Part shown: positions 8,171 through 17,113 of the stretch, one piece after another
How positions within the stretch are numbered: position 1 is the first letter of the stretch
Layout: each line of letters starts with the position of its first letter
Assembly: GCA_040216885.1 (NCBI GenBank)
Contig: JAVJOG010000007.1
Location: 62,001-126,000, forward strand
DNA from: Parvibaculum sp040216885
GTDB taxonomy: Bacteria > Pseudomonadota > Alphaproteobacteria > Parvibaculales > Parvibaculaceae
DNA: 64,000 nucleotides
Direction: 5' to 3'
Program-made: the position numbers and the translations under genes
The notes under the pieces: model-generated
The model's input: only the letters and a program-made list of their open reading frames with translations
What the model was told of the DNA's origin: nothing
The model's database searches: none

Positions 8171-8314
8171 GGGGTGGGGCACTCCGTGTCGTGAAAGGGG
8201 CATGGAAGGTTGCGTCAGTCTCCCATGATGCCCCGCCGAATTGAAGTCCCGTAATTTGAACGCCCCATGTCGTCAAAGCCGGTAGCTTTTTCTTCCGGCC
8301 TGAATCAAAAATAT

Positions 8315-8335
8315 AAGTGTCATCCCGGCACTTGT
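8315..8335 (+). repeat. Short dispersed repeat, copy 3
   Basis: AAGTGTC followed by ATCCCGGCACTTGT matches the copies at 5885-5905 (18 of 21 bases) and 13561-13581. It is preceded directly by ATAT, like the others, and lies in the mscS upstream spacer. Confidence 0.55.
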
Positions 8336-8368
8336 TGCCTTGGCGTTCGTCTCATGTCCCACCCGCAC

Positions 8369-8525
8369 ATGTCATGCCCGGACTTGATCCGGGCATCCAG
8401 AAGCCGCCGCAGGCGGCGTCCCGCTTCGCATGTATCGTCTGCACGTAGCGGCGAAAAATTTCTTGCGAAGAGAGACGGCGCGTTCCGCGTCTTCTGGATT
8501 GCCGGGTCAAGCCCGGCAAAGACAA
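8369..8525. repeat. Inverted-repeat intergenic element
   Basis: The left end reads TGTCATGCCCGGACTTGATC followed by CGGGCATCCAG. The right end is CTGGATTGCCGGGTCAAGCC followed by CGGCAAAGACA, an imperfect inverse. Each end holds its own small palindrome around the sequences ACTTGAT and GTCAAG. This layout is typical of mobile extragenic palindromes in alphaproteobacteria. There is no open reading frame or transposase. Confidence 0.7.
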
Positions 8526-8625
8526 TTTTGGTCTAAGCATTGCCCCGCCGCGGGCAGACGGTTTCATTCGAGCGGATTTCGGGAGATAGGCAGTAAATGG
8601 GGATCGAGCGCATCGCTGACAATTG

Positions 8626-9321
8626 TCAGTCGCTGCCACCGGCGGCGCGTCCGAGGCCGCGCGGATCGAGCACCTCGATCGCGCCATAGCGCAGCCGGAT
8701 CAGACCGCGCGTTTGCAGCGACTGCAGGGCGCGATGCACGGTCTTGCGTTCGAGTCCGGTCATCTCGCCAAGCTGGGCCTGGGTCACCGGCACATGGCGT
8801 TCATATGCGCCGCTCGTTCGCGAGACGAGCCCATGCAGGCGCGCGGCGACGCGGATGGCGGGCGGCAGCGCGAGAATGTCGGCGAGGATACGCACCATAT
8901 CCTGCATCTGCTCCAGGTTCAGCGCGGTGAAGGATGGCCATGCGTCGGGAAACGCGGTGACGAAGCGCGTCAGCACGCCGCGCGGAACGGCAAGCGCCCG
9001 GACCGGCCCGGCCGCGACCGCCGTCACGAGCCGATGGGTTTGCGGAAGCAAGCCCACCTGACCGAACCATCTGCCGGGCCCCGCCAAGTCGATCAGCACG
9101 GTGCCCTTGTCCGCCACGGCGGCGAACAGGTGAACGCCGCCATCGAAAATGGCGAAAAGGCCGCCGGCCTCATCCTCGGTCCCGTAGAGCCAGTCGCCAT
9201 CGGAAAAGGACATCTCGACGGATCGTTCGAGGAGCCGCCGCCGGAATCCGGCCGGCTGGCGGGCAAACCAGCCGGCGGGCGCGGCGGCGAGCAGCCGCTT
9301 CTCGGTTGCATCGGAAACCAT
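8626..9321 (-). CDS. Crp/Fnr-family transcriptional regulator
   Basis: A 231-residue regulator with a cNMP-binding-like beta-roll (about residues 15-120, including YGTEDEAGGLFAIFDGGVHL and GRWFGQVGLL). A dimer helix follows, then a C-terminal winged helix with VTQAQLGEMTGLERKTVHRA as the helix-turn-helix. No Fnr-type cysteine cluster is present, so it is not an oxygen-sensing Fe-S protein; the effector is unknown. ATG 9321 is the likely start; an in-frame TTG lies at 9345. It is divergent from the DUF1254 gene with 116 bases between, which makes that gene a candidate target. Confidence 0.88.
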   Translation of the reverse strand: MVSDATEKRLLAAAPAGWFARQPAGFRRRLLERSVEMSFSDGDWLYGTEDEAGGLFAIFDGGVHLFAAVADKGTVLIDLAGPGRWFGQVGLLPQTHRLVTAVAAGPVRALAVPRGVLTRFVTAFPDAWPSFTALNLEQMQDMVRILADILALPPAIRVAARLHGLVSRTSGAYERHVPVTQAQLGEMTGLERKTVHRALQSLQTRGLIRLRYGAIEVLDPRGLGRAAGGSD

Positions 9322-9437
9322 GCTCAAATGTACCTGTAGGGACAATTCTTTTCAATGGCCGACATTAGTTTCCGCTTCGCCGGGGCAGGTGCCTCGGCGC
9401 GGAGCCGCCCGCTTCGGGAAAAACGCAGGAGCATGAA

Positions 9438-10862
9438 ATGACGAACAGCATGAGGAAGTCGGTGTTTCTGGCAGCCGGTCTCGCAGCCGCTGCCATGACA
9501 TTGGGCAGTGCCGCCGCTTCGCCGGCGGTTCCCTTCGACAAGAGCGAGATACAGGCGGCGGCCGACGAGGCCTATGCCTACTTCTATCCGCTCGTCACGA
9601 TGGATGTGACGCGTGCGGTGATGACCAATCTGCCCGCGGGTGCGGTTGAGGGGGTTGGCCCGGTCAATGCCTTCCACCATCGTCGCAGCTACCCGGATGC
9701 CGCCTCGCGCACGGTTGTCCGTCCGAATTTCGACACGCTCTATTCGCTGGCCTGGCTCGATCTGCGCGACGGGCCGGTGATCGTCTCGATGCCCGACACC
9801 GGCGGGCGCTACTACATCCTGCCCTTCTACGACATGTGGACCGAGGTCTTCGCGGCGCCGGGCTGGCGCACCAGCGGCACCGGCCCCGCAAACTGGGGCA
9901 TCGTTCCCCCCGGCTGGCAGGGCAAGCTCCCCGATGGCGTCCGGCGGATCGACGCGCCGACCGCCGATGTATGGATTATCGGCCGTATACAGACGAACGG
10001 TCCCGCCGACTACGCGAACGTGCACGCCATTCAGGACCGGATGGCGGTTGTGCCGATGGCGCAATGGGGTTCGCCCGAACGCCGCCCCGCCGCGCCGGCG
10101 GCCGATAGCGGCGTCGACATGAAGACCGATCCGTTGAAGCAGGTGCACGACATGCCGGCCGCAGCCTATTTCGCGCGGGCCGGAAAGCTTCTCGAAAAGC
10201 ACGCGCCGCATCCGACCGACTGGGCCGCTCTGGAGCGTATGCGGCGGCTCGGTCTCGAAGCCGGCAAGCCCTTCGACATCGCCGCGCTCGACCCGGCGGC
10301 GCGTGCCGCGCTTGAGGCCGCGCCGGGCCGGGTGCAGACGCTGATGAAAGGCGTCACGGCAAGCATCGGCGAGACGCGCAACGGCTGGCTGATCGGCCGC
10401 TCGGGTTTCGGTGTCTACGGCAACGACTATCTGAAGCGCGCGATCGTCACCATGATCGGTCTCGGCGCCCTGTCGCTGGAGGACGCCGTATATCCCATGA
10501 ACCTCGCCGACGCGGCGGGGCAGCCGCTGATGGGCGGCCAGGACTATGTGCTGCATTTCGGCAAGGACGAACTTCCGCCGGCGAACGCTTTCTGGTCGTT
10601 GACGATGTATGACGACGAGGGTTTCCAGGTCGCCAACCCGCTCGACCGTTTCGCCATCGGCGACAGGGACGCGCTGACCTTCAACGCCGACGGCTCGCTC
10701 GACATCTACCTGCAGCACGAAAACCCGGGCGAGGCGCGAGAGTCGAACTGGCTACCCGCACCGGCAAGCGGCAAGCTCGGCGTCACCTTGCGGCTCTTCG
10801 CGCCCGCGCCCGAGGCGGTTGATGGGCGGTGGGTGCCGCCCGCGATCGAGCGCGTCCGGTAG
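9438..10862 (+). CDS. Secreted DUF1254/DUF1214 protein
   Basis: A 474-residue protein with a signal peptide (basic MRKS, hydrophobic VFLAAGLAAAAMTLG, cleavage near ASA/SPA at about residue 28), so it is probably periplasmic. DUF1254 occupies about residues 65-200 (VRPNFDTLYSLAWLDL, YYILPFYDMWTEVF). DUF1214 occupies about 350-460 (AFWSLTMYDDEGF). The two domains commonly occur together (COG5361), and no biochemical function is established. ATG 9438 has GGAG six bases upstream. A hairpin and an apparent terminator follow. It is divergent from the Crp/Fnr gene, which may regulate it. Confidence 0.87.
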   Translation: MTNSMRKSVFLAAGLAAAAMTLGSAAASPAVPFDKSEIQAAADEAYAYFYPLVTMDVTRAVMTNLPAGAVEGVGPVNAFHHRRSYPDAASRTVVRPNFDTLYSLAWLDLRDGPVIVSMPDTGGRYYILPFYDMWTEVFAAPGWRTSGTGPANWGIVPPGWQGKLPDGVRRIDAPTADVWIIGRIQTNGPADYANVHAIQDRMAVVPMAQWGSPERRPAAPAADSGVDMKTDPLKQVHDMPAAAYFARAGKLLEKHAPHPTDWAALERMRRLGLEAGKPFDIAALDPAARAALEAAPGRVQTLMKGVTASIGETRNGWLIGRSGFGVYGNDYLKRAIVTMIGLGALSLEDAVYPMNLADAAGQPLMGGQDYVLHFGKDELPPANAFWSLTMYDDEGFQVANPLDRFAIGDRDALTFNADGSLDIYLQHENPGEARESNWLPAPASGKLGVTLRLFAPAPEAVDGRWVPPAIERVR

Positions 10863-10874
10863 CGCCGCCGCGCT

Positions 10875-10944
10875 GCGGAGGCGAAAGAGGGAGCGCCTCC
10901 GCTTGGCGAGGGTGGAAGGCGGCGCTGCGGGGGCGCCGCCTTTT
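10875..10944 (+). terminator. Double hairpin terminator after the DUF1254 gene
   Basis: First stem: GCGGAGGCG (10875-10883) with CGCCTCCGC (10894-10902). Second stem: AAGGCGGCGC (10916-10925) with GCGCCGCCTT (10933-10942), continuing into TTTT. The second has the form of a Rho-independent terminator. Confidence 0.7.
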
Positions 10945-10985
10945 CGTCCTCCCCCAATCGCCGCGCACCCTGCTAACCTCGCCCC

Positions 10986-13538
10986 ATGACAGCCCCGCGC
11001 CCCGCGCCCCGAACACCGCTTGAGACCGCCGCACTCCCGCCCGCCTTCGCGCGCTGGTTTGAAACGCGCGGCTGGCGCCCGCGCGCGCATCAATTGGCGC
11101 TGCTCGATCTCGCCCGCGCCGGCAAATCCGCGCTGCTGATCGCGCCCACCGGCGCCGGCAAGACGCTGGCGGGCTTTCTGCCGAGCCTTGTCTATCTCGC
11201 AGAAAATCCGCCATCGAAGCCCGCGCTGCACACGCTCTACATCTCGCCGCTGAAGGCGCTCGCCGTCGACGTCAAGCGCAACCTCGAAATCCCGCTCGCC
11301 GAAATGGGCCTCGGCATCGCCATCGAAACCCGCACCGGCGACACGCCGCAAAACCGCCGCTTGCGCCAGCGCCACACGCCACCCTCGATCCTGATGACGA
11401 CGCCGGAACAACTGGCGCTGCTGCTCTCCTACACCGACGCGCCGAAATTCTTCGCCTCGCTGTCCTGCATCGTGCTCGACGAACTGCACGCGCTGGCAAA
11501 CTCGAAACGCGGCGATCTCTTGTCGCTCGGCCTCGCGCGGCTCGGCCGGCTTGCCCCGGCCGCGCGCCGCGTCGGCCTCTCAGCCACCGTCGCCGAGCCG
11601 GACGCGCTCCGCCGTTATCTGGTGCCGCAAACACCGGAACATGAAGCCCTCGCCGAAATCATTGTCGCGCCCCCCGGTGCCGCACCGGAAATCGGTATCG
11701 TCGCATCGGGCCTGCCCGACGAAGAGGGCGGCGAGGCGCGCATCCCCTGGTCGGGTCACTCGGCGCGCCACGCGCTTCCCGCCGTCTATGAGGCGATCCG
11801 GGCGAACCGCATTGTGCTGGTTTTCGTCAACACGCGCTCACAGGCCGAATTCGTCTTTCAGGAATTGTGGCGGCTCAACGACGACGCGCTCCCCATCGCG
11901 CTCCATCACGGCTCGCTCGCGGCCGAGGCCCGCCGCAAGGTCGAGGCCGCCATGTCGGCGGGCACGCTCCGCGCCGTCGTCTGCACCTCGACCCTCGATC
12001 TCGGAATCGACTGGGGCGAGGTCGATCTCGTCGTCAACATGGGCGCACCGAAAGGCGCAAGCCGCTTGGCTCAGCGCATCGGTCGCGCCAATCACCGCCT
12101 CGACGAACCGTCGCGCGCGCTGCTGGTCCCGGCCAACCGTTTCGAAGTGCTCGAATGCGAGGCCGCTCGCGCCGCAGCCCTCGAAGGCGCGCAGGACGGC
12201 ATGGTCTCGCGCACCGGCGCGCTCGACGTGCTGGCGCAGCACATTCTCGGTTGCGCCTGTTCGCAGCCCTTCGATCCCGGCGATCTCTATACGGAAATTA
12301 TATCTGCCGCACCTTACCGTGCGCTAACGCGCGACGACTTCGACAAACTGGTCGATTTCGTCGCCACCGGCGGCTATGCACTGAAATCCTACGAACGCTT
12401 CGCCCGCCTCCGCCCCAACGCGAAGCTCGACGGCGACATGCGCCTGCGCGCCGCCTCGCCTGCCGTCATCCAGCAATACCGCATGAATGTAGGCACTATC
12501 GTCGAGGCGCCGATGCTGAAGGTGCGGATGATAAGGCGCGGCCGCCGTCCGATGGGCGGCGGCGGAGGGCGCTATCTCGGCGAGATCGAGGAATATTTCA
12601 TCGACCAGCTATCGCCCGGCGACACTTTCCTGTTCGCCGGCCATATCCTGCGCTTCGAGGGATTGGCCGAAACCGAGGCGCTGGTCACGAAGTCGCAATC
12701 GGGCGAGCCGATGATCCCCTCCTATTACGGCGGGAAGTTTCCGCTCTCGACCTATCTGGCCTCCCGCGTCCGCCGCATGTTCGCGCGGCGCGCCGAATGG
12801 ACGCATCTGCCGCCCCAGGTCCGCGAATGGCTCGAAATGCAGTCTTGGCGCTCGCTGCTTCCCGGCGAAGACAATCTGCTGGTCGAATGCTTTCCGCGCG
12901 GCGACAAGTTTTATCTCGTCTGCTACCCCTTCGAGGGCCGTCTCGCGCATCAGACGCTCGGCATGTTGCTGACCCGCCGCCTCGACCGTGCCGGCGCGCG
13001 CCCCATGGGCTTCGTCGCTTCCGAATACTCGCTGGCGATCTGGTGCCTGCGCGATCCGGGCCTGATGCATGAGCGTCACGAACTGCCCTTGGGCGAACTC
13101 TTCGCACAGGACATGCTGGGCGACGATCTCGACGCCTGGCTTGCCGAATCGAGCCTCTTGAAGCGCACCTTCCGCGACTGCGCGATTATTTCCGGCCTCA
13201 TCGAGCGCCGCTATCCCGGTCAGGAGAAAACCGGCCGCCAGGTCACTTTCTCCTCCGACCTGATCTACAACGTGCTGCGCGAGCACGAACCCGATCACAT
13301 CCTGCTGCGCGCCACTTATAATGACGCCGCCACCGGCCTGCTCGACATCGCCCGCGTCGCGGCGATGCTGAAGCGCATCCGTGGCCGCATCGTCCTGAAA
13401 CGCCTCGACCGCGTCTCGCCGCTGGCCGTCCCCGTCCTGCTCGACATCGGCAAGGTCCATGTCGACGGCGAGGCCAGCGAGGCGTTACTCTCTGAAGCGG
13501 CCGACAAACTGATAGAAGAAGCGACGCGGCTGGTTTGA
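10986..13538 (+). CDS. Ligase-associated DNA damage response DEXH helicase (Lhr-like)
   Basis: An 850-residue superfamily 2 helicase. Walker A is APTGAGKT at residues 53-60 and the DExH box is DELH near 164-167. Motif III is SATVAEPDALRR. The second RecA domain shows VFVNTRSQAEFVFQEL, HHGSLAAEARRKVE and CTSTLDLGIDWGEVDLV, then QRIGRANHR (motif VI). A long C-terminal Lhr-type extension follows. This family is named for its linkage to an ATP-dependent ligase, an exonuclease and PdeM. PdeM does follow here, 117 bases downstream, but the ligase and exonuclease genes are not in the window. It acts in the cytoplasm on DNA with 3' overhangs, by analogy with Lhr. Confidence 0.9.
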   Translation: MTAPRPAPRTPLETAALPPAFARWFETRGWRPRAHQLALLDLARAGKSALLIAPTGAGKTLAGFLPSLVYLAENPPSKPALHTLYISPLKALAVDVKRNLEIPLAEMGLGIAIETRTGDTPQNRRLRQRHTPPSILMTTPEQLALLLSYTDAPKFFASLSCIVLDELHALANSKRGDLLSLGLARLGRLAPAARRVGLSATVAEPDALRRYLVPQTPEHEALAEIIVAPPGAAPEIGIVASGLPDEEGGEARIPWSGHSARHALPAVYEAIRANRIVLVFVNTRSQAEFVFQELWRLNDDALPIALHHGSLAAEARRKVEAAMSAGTLRAVVCTSTLDLGIDWGEVDLVVNMGAPKGASRLAQRIGRANHRLDEPSRALLVPANRFEVLECEAARAAALEGAQDGMVSRTGALDVLAQHILGCACSQPFDPGDLYTEIISAAPYRALTRDDFDKLVDFVATGGYALKSYERFARLRPNAKLDGDMRLRAASPAVIQQYRMNVGTIVEAPMLKVRMIRRGRRPMGGGGGRYLGEIEEYFIDQLSPGDTFLFAGHILRFEGLAETEALVTKSQSGEPMIPSYYGGKFPLSTYLASRVRRMFARRAEWTHLPPQVREWLEMQSWRSLLPGEDNLLVECFPRGDKFYLVCYPFEGRLAHQTLGMLLTRRLDRAGARPMGFVASEYSLAIWCLRDPGLMHERHELPLGELFAQDMLGDDLDAWLAESSLLKRTFRDCAIISGLIERRYPGQEKTGRQVTFSSDLIYNVLREHEPDHILLRATYNDAATGLLDIARVAAMLKRIRGRIVLKRLDRVSPLAVPVLLDIGKVHVDGEASEALLSEAADKLIEEATRLV

Positions 13539-13560
13539 GGCGTGGCTCTTCCTCATATAA

Positions 13561-13581
13561 AAGTGTCGCTCCGGCGCCTGT
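13561..13581 (+). repeat. Short dispersed repeat, copy 2
   Basis: AAGTGTC followed by GCTCCGGCGCCTGT, preceded by ATATAA. It continues into a palindrome, CCCGGCGAAAGCCGGG (13583-13598). It sits in the 117-base gap between the helicase and pdeM. Confidence 0.65.
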
Positions 13582-13655
13582 CCCGGCGAAAGCCGGGAAC
13601 AGCCGGGGTCCATGGGCCGCGCAGCATCCGTAGATCGTCTGAATTTGACCGGCAA

Positions 13656-14366
13656 ATGTACGACGTAAAAGACATTCACCTCGAAACGCACCCCGCGCTC
13701 GCCGTCTGCGGTGTCGCGTTCGACCTGACACCCGAAGGCGCGGCCTTTCTCGCCGCCGAACGCTTGCTGGTCGTCGCCGACCTTCATCTCGAAAAGGGGG
13801 CGGCCTTCGCCGCGCGCGGCATCGCGCTGCCGCCTTACGACACCCGCGCGACGCTCGCCCGCCTTGAAAACCTGATCGCCCGTTTCCGCCCGCGCATCGT
13901 CATCGCGCTCGGCGACAGCTTCCACGACGCCCGCGCCGACAGCCGCATGGCGGCGGAAGATGCCGCGCATCTTGCAAGACTCACGCGGAGCTGCGACTGG
14001 ATCTGGATTTCCGGCAATCACGATCCGGCGCCGCCGCGTGAATTCGGTGGCGAGATCATGGAGGAATTTCACCTCGGTCCGCTGACCTTCCGTCACGAGC
14101 CGCAATCAGCCCCCGCCGCGGGCGAGATCGCCGGCCATCTTCATCCGTGCGCGGCGGTTCGCGTGCGTGGCCGCCGCCTCCGCCGCCGCTGCTACGCCTC
14201 CGACGGCACGCGGATGGTCCTTCCCGCCTTCGGCGCCTATGCCGGCGGCCTCAACGTCCTCGACCGCGCCTTCGACGATCTGCTCCCCGGTCTCGATTTC
14301 CATGCCTGGATGATGGGCGGCCGTACCGTCGTCCCCGTCGCCGCCCGCCGCCTCGAAGCGGATTAA
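13656..14366 (+). CDS. pdeM: Ligase-associated DNA damage response endonuclease PdeM
   Basis: A 236-residue calcineurin-like metallophosphoesterase. Metal-binding motifs appear in order: VADLHLEKG (Asp-x-His), ALGDSFHD, SGNHD and GHLHP. These fit the PdeM family, Mn2+-dependent phosphodiesterase/endonucleases found with the DEXH helicase. The frame is open from 13542, but that part is a dispersed repeat. ATG 13656 gives the usual N terminus, although no strong ribosome-binding site precedes it. It is probably co-transcribed with the helicase, with a repeat inserted between the genes. Confidence 0.88.
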   Translation: MYDVKDIHLETHPALAVCGVAFDLTPEGAAFLAAERLLVVADLHLEKGAAFAARGIALPPYDTRATLARLENLIARFRPRIVIALGDSFHDARADSRMAAEDAAHLARLTRSCDWIWISGNHDPAPPREFGGEIMEEFHLGPLTFRHEPQSAPAAGEIAGHLHPCAAVRVRGRRLRRRCYASDGTRMVLPAFGAYAGGLNVLDRAFDDLLPGLDFHAWMMGGRTVVPVAARRLEAD

Positions 14367-14394
14367 TCTGTATACAGATCGAATTGCGGGACTT

Positions 14395-14451
14395 GTCCCC
14401 GTTTCGGGGATAAACCCTCTCTCTGTCATCGAACTGTCAAAAAACTGTCAC
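14395..14451. repeat. Hairpin plus 11-bp-period TGACAG array, copy A
   Basis: TCCCCG-ttt-CGGGGA (14395-14409) forms a small hairpin. Three CTGTCA units follow at 14423, 14434 and 14445, exactly 11 bases apart. The 29 bases 14423-14451 are identical to the inverse of 46801-46829. It lies between the convergent pdeM and ccdA genes. The function is unknown; one-turn spacing suggests a protein-binding array. Confidence 0.75.
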
Positions 14452-14504
14452 AAATCACCTTCGCGGCGGGGATAAAATAAGCAATCCCCGGGTTTATCCC
14501 CGTT

Positions 14505-15275
14505 CTAGCCGAACGTCGCCAGCACCGGAAAAGTTTCCAGCAGGAAAATCGCGATCCGCTCGAACGAGCCGAGGATCATCAGCGTGCCCGTCGCCGCCAG
14601 CAGCAGCCCCGCCACCATCTCGACCTTGCGCATGTGACGGCGGAATCTCGACGCGAACGACAAAAATCCGCGCACCGCAAATGCCGCCGCGATAAAGGGG
14701 ATGCCGAGCCCGAGCGAATAGACGGTGAGCAGCGCCGCGCCCGCCTGCAAACTTTCCTGCGCCGCCGCGATCGTCAGGATCGTCGCGAGGATCGGACCGA
14801 TGCAGGGCGTCCATCCAAACGCGAAGGCAAGACCGAGAACATAAGGACTGAAAAACTGCGTCGCCGGGCTGCGCGCGACATCGCCACTACCGGCGATATG
14901 AAAACGCATGTCGCGATCGAGCAGCGCAATGCGAAAGAGACCCATGTAGTGCAGGCCGAAAACGACAATGACCGCGCCTGCGATTTGCGACAGCAAAATC
15001 TTGTTCGACATGATGAAAGGATTGATTGCCGACGCACTTGCGCCAAGCGCGACGAAGATCGTCGTGAAGCCGAGCACGAAACCGGCGGCGCCCAGCGCGA
15101 CGCGCTGCGTCAGTCCCTCCGACGCCAGCGGCTTTCCTCCCGCATCCTCGCGCGTCAGCTCTTCAAGCGACGTGCCGGCGATGAAGCAGAGATAGGCCGG
15201 CACCAGCGGCAACACGCAAGGCGACAGGAAACTGATGAGCCCGCCGGCCGCCGCCGCGAAATATCCGATCTCCAT
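14505..15275 (-). CDS. ccdA: Cytochrome c biogenesis protein CcdA-like
   Basis: A 256-residue inner-membrane protein with six predicted helices. Cys-Pro-type motifs sit in the two half-repeats, SPCVLP at about residue 24 and WTPCIGP in the second half. These are the redox cysteines that carry electrons from thioredoxin across the membrane to periplasmic thiol-disulfide partners. The length is typical of CcdA (about 220-260). ATG 15275 overlaps the stop of the upstream gene as TGATG, so the three genes 16995-14505 form one operon. Its partner here may be the unknown TIGR02186 protein instead of a CcmG. Confidence 0.9.
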   Translation of the reverse strand: MEIGYFAAAAGGLISFLSPCVLPLVPAYLCFIAGTSLEELTREDAGGKPLASEGLTQRVALGAAGFVLGFTTIFVALGASASAINPFIMSNKILLSQIAGAVIVVFGLHYMGLFRIALLDRDMRFHIAGSGDVARSPATQFFSPYVLGLAFAFGWTPCIGPILATILTIAAAQESLQAGAALLTVYSLGLGIPFIAAAFAVRGFLSFASRFRRHMRKVEMVAGLLLAATGTLMILGSFERIAIFLLETFPVLATFG

Positions 15276-16075
15276 CAGGGACGCCTCATGACGGCCGAAG
15301 CCAGCCAACCCGCAAACGCCGCACCGAGCACGGCGAGCAACCCGTAAAGCAACGGATCGCTATGCGCCATGCGATAGATGAAACGCTCGATGCCGCGCTT
15401 GTCGATATAGAGCGGCGACGAAATCGTGTCGATCACATCGCCATCCTGAAACAGATAGACCTTGGCGGTATAAAGGCCAACCGGCACATTGGCGGGAATG
15501 TCGACACGCGCGCGAAATAGCGTCTGCCCGAGAAATGTCACGCCGCCCGGCACGCTGACATAGAGCCGCTCGCGTTGCCTGTTGCGGATCAGCGCCTTCC
15601 AGAACGCGGTTTCCTGCTCCGGCAGCAGCATCTGCGCCGTGCCGTCGATGGCGCGGGCTTCCGCAATACCGGGGTCTATGCTTTCGATGCCGATGTGCAA
15701 AGCTTTCAGAATGTCGGGTGTCGTCGTCACTTCGAGCGGCCGTGTGCTGGCAACGGCATAGTAGCCGGGCACGTCGGGATAGGTGACGGAATCGTGATTG
15801 GCCCAGATGCCGGCCACGCGCTCCTTGCGTCTCACCATCGCCGGCGCGTTCGGCCCCTGCACCACGACGACGATGTCGCGGTTGAGCGCGCGGGTGCCGG
15901 GCGTGCGCGCCTCGACCGCGCCGAAGAGCAGAATCTGCGTGCCGGTGAAATTGGAACGGATGGCAATCTGGTGTTCCGAAAGATCGGTCACCAGTTGATC
16001 CGCCTTGAGAGACCCCGCCGCCAGAACGGCGAAGGCGAGTGCAAGCGCGAGGCGATATGCGGAAACGGCGATCAT
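15275..16075 (-). CDS. TIGR02186 family membrane-anchored protein
   Basis: A 266-residue protein with an N-terminal signal (LALALAFAVLAAGSLKA), a large beta-rich periplasmic part, and one C-terminal membrane helix (LLYGLLAVLGAAFAGWLASAV). This is the Alph_Pro_TM/TIGR02186 architecture, restricted to alphaproteobacteria and of unknown function. The family is usually found beside a TauE/SafE transporter, as here: its ATG overlaps the transporter's stop by four bases, and its own stop overlaps the ccdA start. A role in periplasmic sulfur or thiol handling is plausible from this company but unproven. Confidence 0.85.
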   Translation of the reverse strand: MIAVSAYRLALALAFAVLAAGSLKADQLVTDLSEHQIAIRSNFTGTQILLFGAVEARTPGTRALNRDIVVVVQGPNAPAMVRRKERVAGIWANHDSVTYPDVPGYYAVASTRPLEVTTTPDILKALHIGIESIDPGIAEARAIDGTAQMLLPEQETAFWKALIRNRQRERLYVSVPGGVTFLGQTLFRARVDIPANVPVGLYTAKVYLFQDGDVIDTISSPLYIDKRGIERFIYRMAHSDPLLYGLLAVLGAAFAGWLASAVMRRP

Positions 16076-16995
16076 CTGTGCGGCACCACATCGACGACGG
16101 AAAAGGGATCGGCCGGTGTCGTCACCAGGTCATAGCCGAGCCGGAGACCGATCAGCAGCAGGATCGCAGCCAGCAGCGCCCGCAACTGTTCGGCCGGAAG
16201 TTTTTCCGCCGCGCGCACGCCATACTGCGCGCCGACGACGCCGCCGATCACCAGCAGGAATCCGAGCACGATGTCGACGGCGAAATTCGTATAGGCATGC
16301 AAGACGCCGGTAAGGGCCGTCACGAACACGATCTGGAAAAACGATGTGCCGATCACGACGTTGGTCGGCATCCGCAGCAGATAGATCATCGCCGGGATCA
16401 TGATGAAGCCGCCGCCGACGCCCATGATCGCCGACAATGTGCCGACGAAATAACCGACAAGGATCGGTGGAATGACGCTGATATAGAGCTTCGAGCGGCG
16501 AAACCGCATCTTGAAGGGCAGGCCGTGGATCCAGTTGTGATGGCCGCCGCGCCGCGCGGGCAGCGCGCCGCCGCGCGCCGCGCGGATCGCGCGCACGCTC
16601 TCGACCATCATCATCGCGCCGATGACGCTCAGAAAAAGCACGTAGACGAGCGAGATGACGAGGTCGATCTGTCCGATGCGGCTCAGCGCCTTGAAAAGGA
16701 AGATGCCGCTGATGGAACCGGCAACGCCGCCGATCAGCAATATCGCGCCCATCTTGAAGTCGATGGATTTTCGCGTGAAGTGCGCGAGCGCCCCTGTCAC
16801 CGAAGAGGCGACGACCTGTGTCGTCTGCGTGCCGACGGCGACCGCGGGCGGGATGCCGAGAAAAATCAGCAGCGGCGTCATCAGGAAGCCGCCGCCGACG
16901 CCGAACATGCCCGAAAGGAAGCCGATCGCCGCGCCCATGGCCAGAATGGTCAACACGCTGACCGGCATCTCGGCGATCGGAAGATAAATCTGCAT
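16072..16995 (-). CDS. Sulfite exporter TauE/SafE family transporter
   Basis: A 307-residue membrane protein with about eight helices in two repeats. The repeat signatures are GFLSGMFGVGGGFLMTPLL near residue 20 and ALSAIMGVGGGFIMIPAMIY in the second half. The family exports sulfite, sulfoacetate or related organosulfur anions. ATG 16995 follows GGAG. The frame upstream to 17133 has no support and overlaps the podJ-like gene end. It is the first gene of the TauE-TIGR02186-CcdA operon. Handling of sulfite released from sulfonates would suit a surfactant-degrading organism, but the substrate is not visible. Confidence 0.9.
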   Translation of the reverse strand: MQIYLPIAEMPVSVLTILAMGAAIGFLSGMFGVGGGFLMTPLLIFLGIPPAVAVGTQTTQVVASSVTGALAHFTRKSIDFKMGAILLIGGVAGSISGIFLFKALSRIGQIDLVISLVYVLFLSVIGAMMMVESVRAIRAARGGALPARRGGHHNWIHGLPFKMRFRRSKLYISVIPPILVGYFVGTLSAIMGVGGGFIMIPAMIYLLRMPTNVVIGTSFFQIVFVTALTGVLHAYTNFAVDIVLGFLLVIGGVVGAQYGVRAAEKLPAEQLRALLAAILLLIGLRLGYDLVTTPADPFSVVDVVPHR

Positions 16996-17113
16996 GACGC
17001 GCGGCTCCGGCGGCCGGAAGCCGTCCCGGAGCGAAAAGGGACGGAGAAACGGATGCGGATTTGGGTAACACGTCCGGGCGGGAATTCCTAGGCATCCCGG
17101 GCCGGAAACGGGA

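Larger units (their letters stand above)
8171..8625. other. 455-base intergenic region rich in repeats
   Basis: No credible gene is seen. A 111-codon minus-strand frame (8352-8687) lies wholly in repeat sequence and overlaps the Crp/Fnr gene. The region contains a copy of the short dispersed repeat (8315-8335) and a larger inverted-repeat element (8369-8525), and must also carry the promoter of mscS. Confidence 0.7.

Noticed and set aside
8352..8687. 111-codon minus-strand frame in the mscS upstream spacer
   Set aside because: It consists of the inverted-repeat element and runs into the Crp/Fnr gene.
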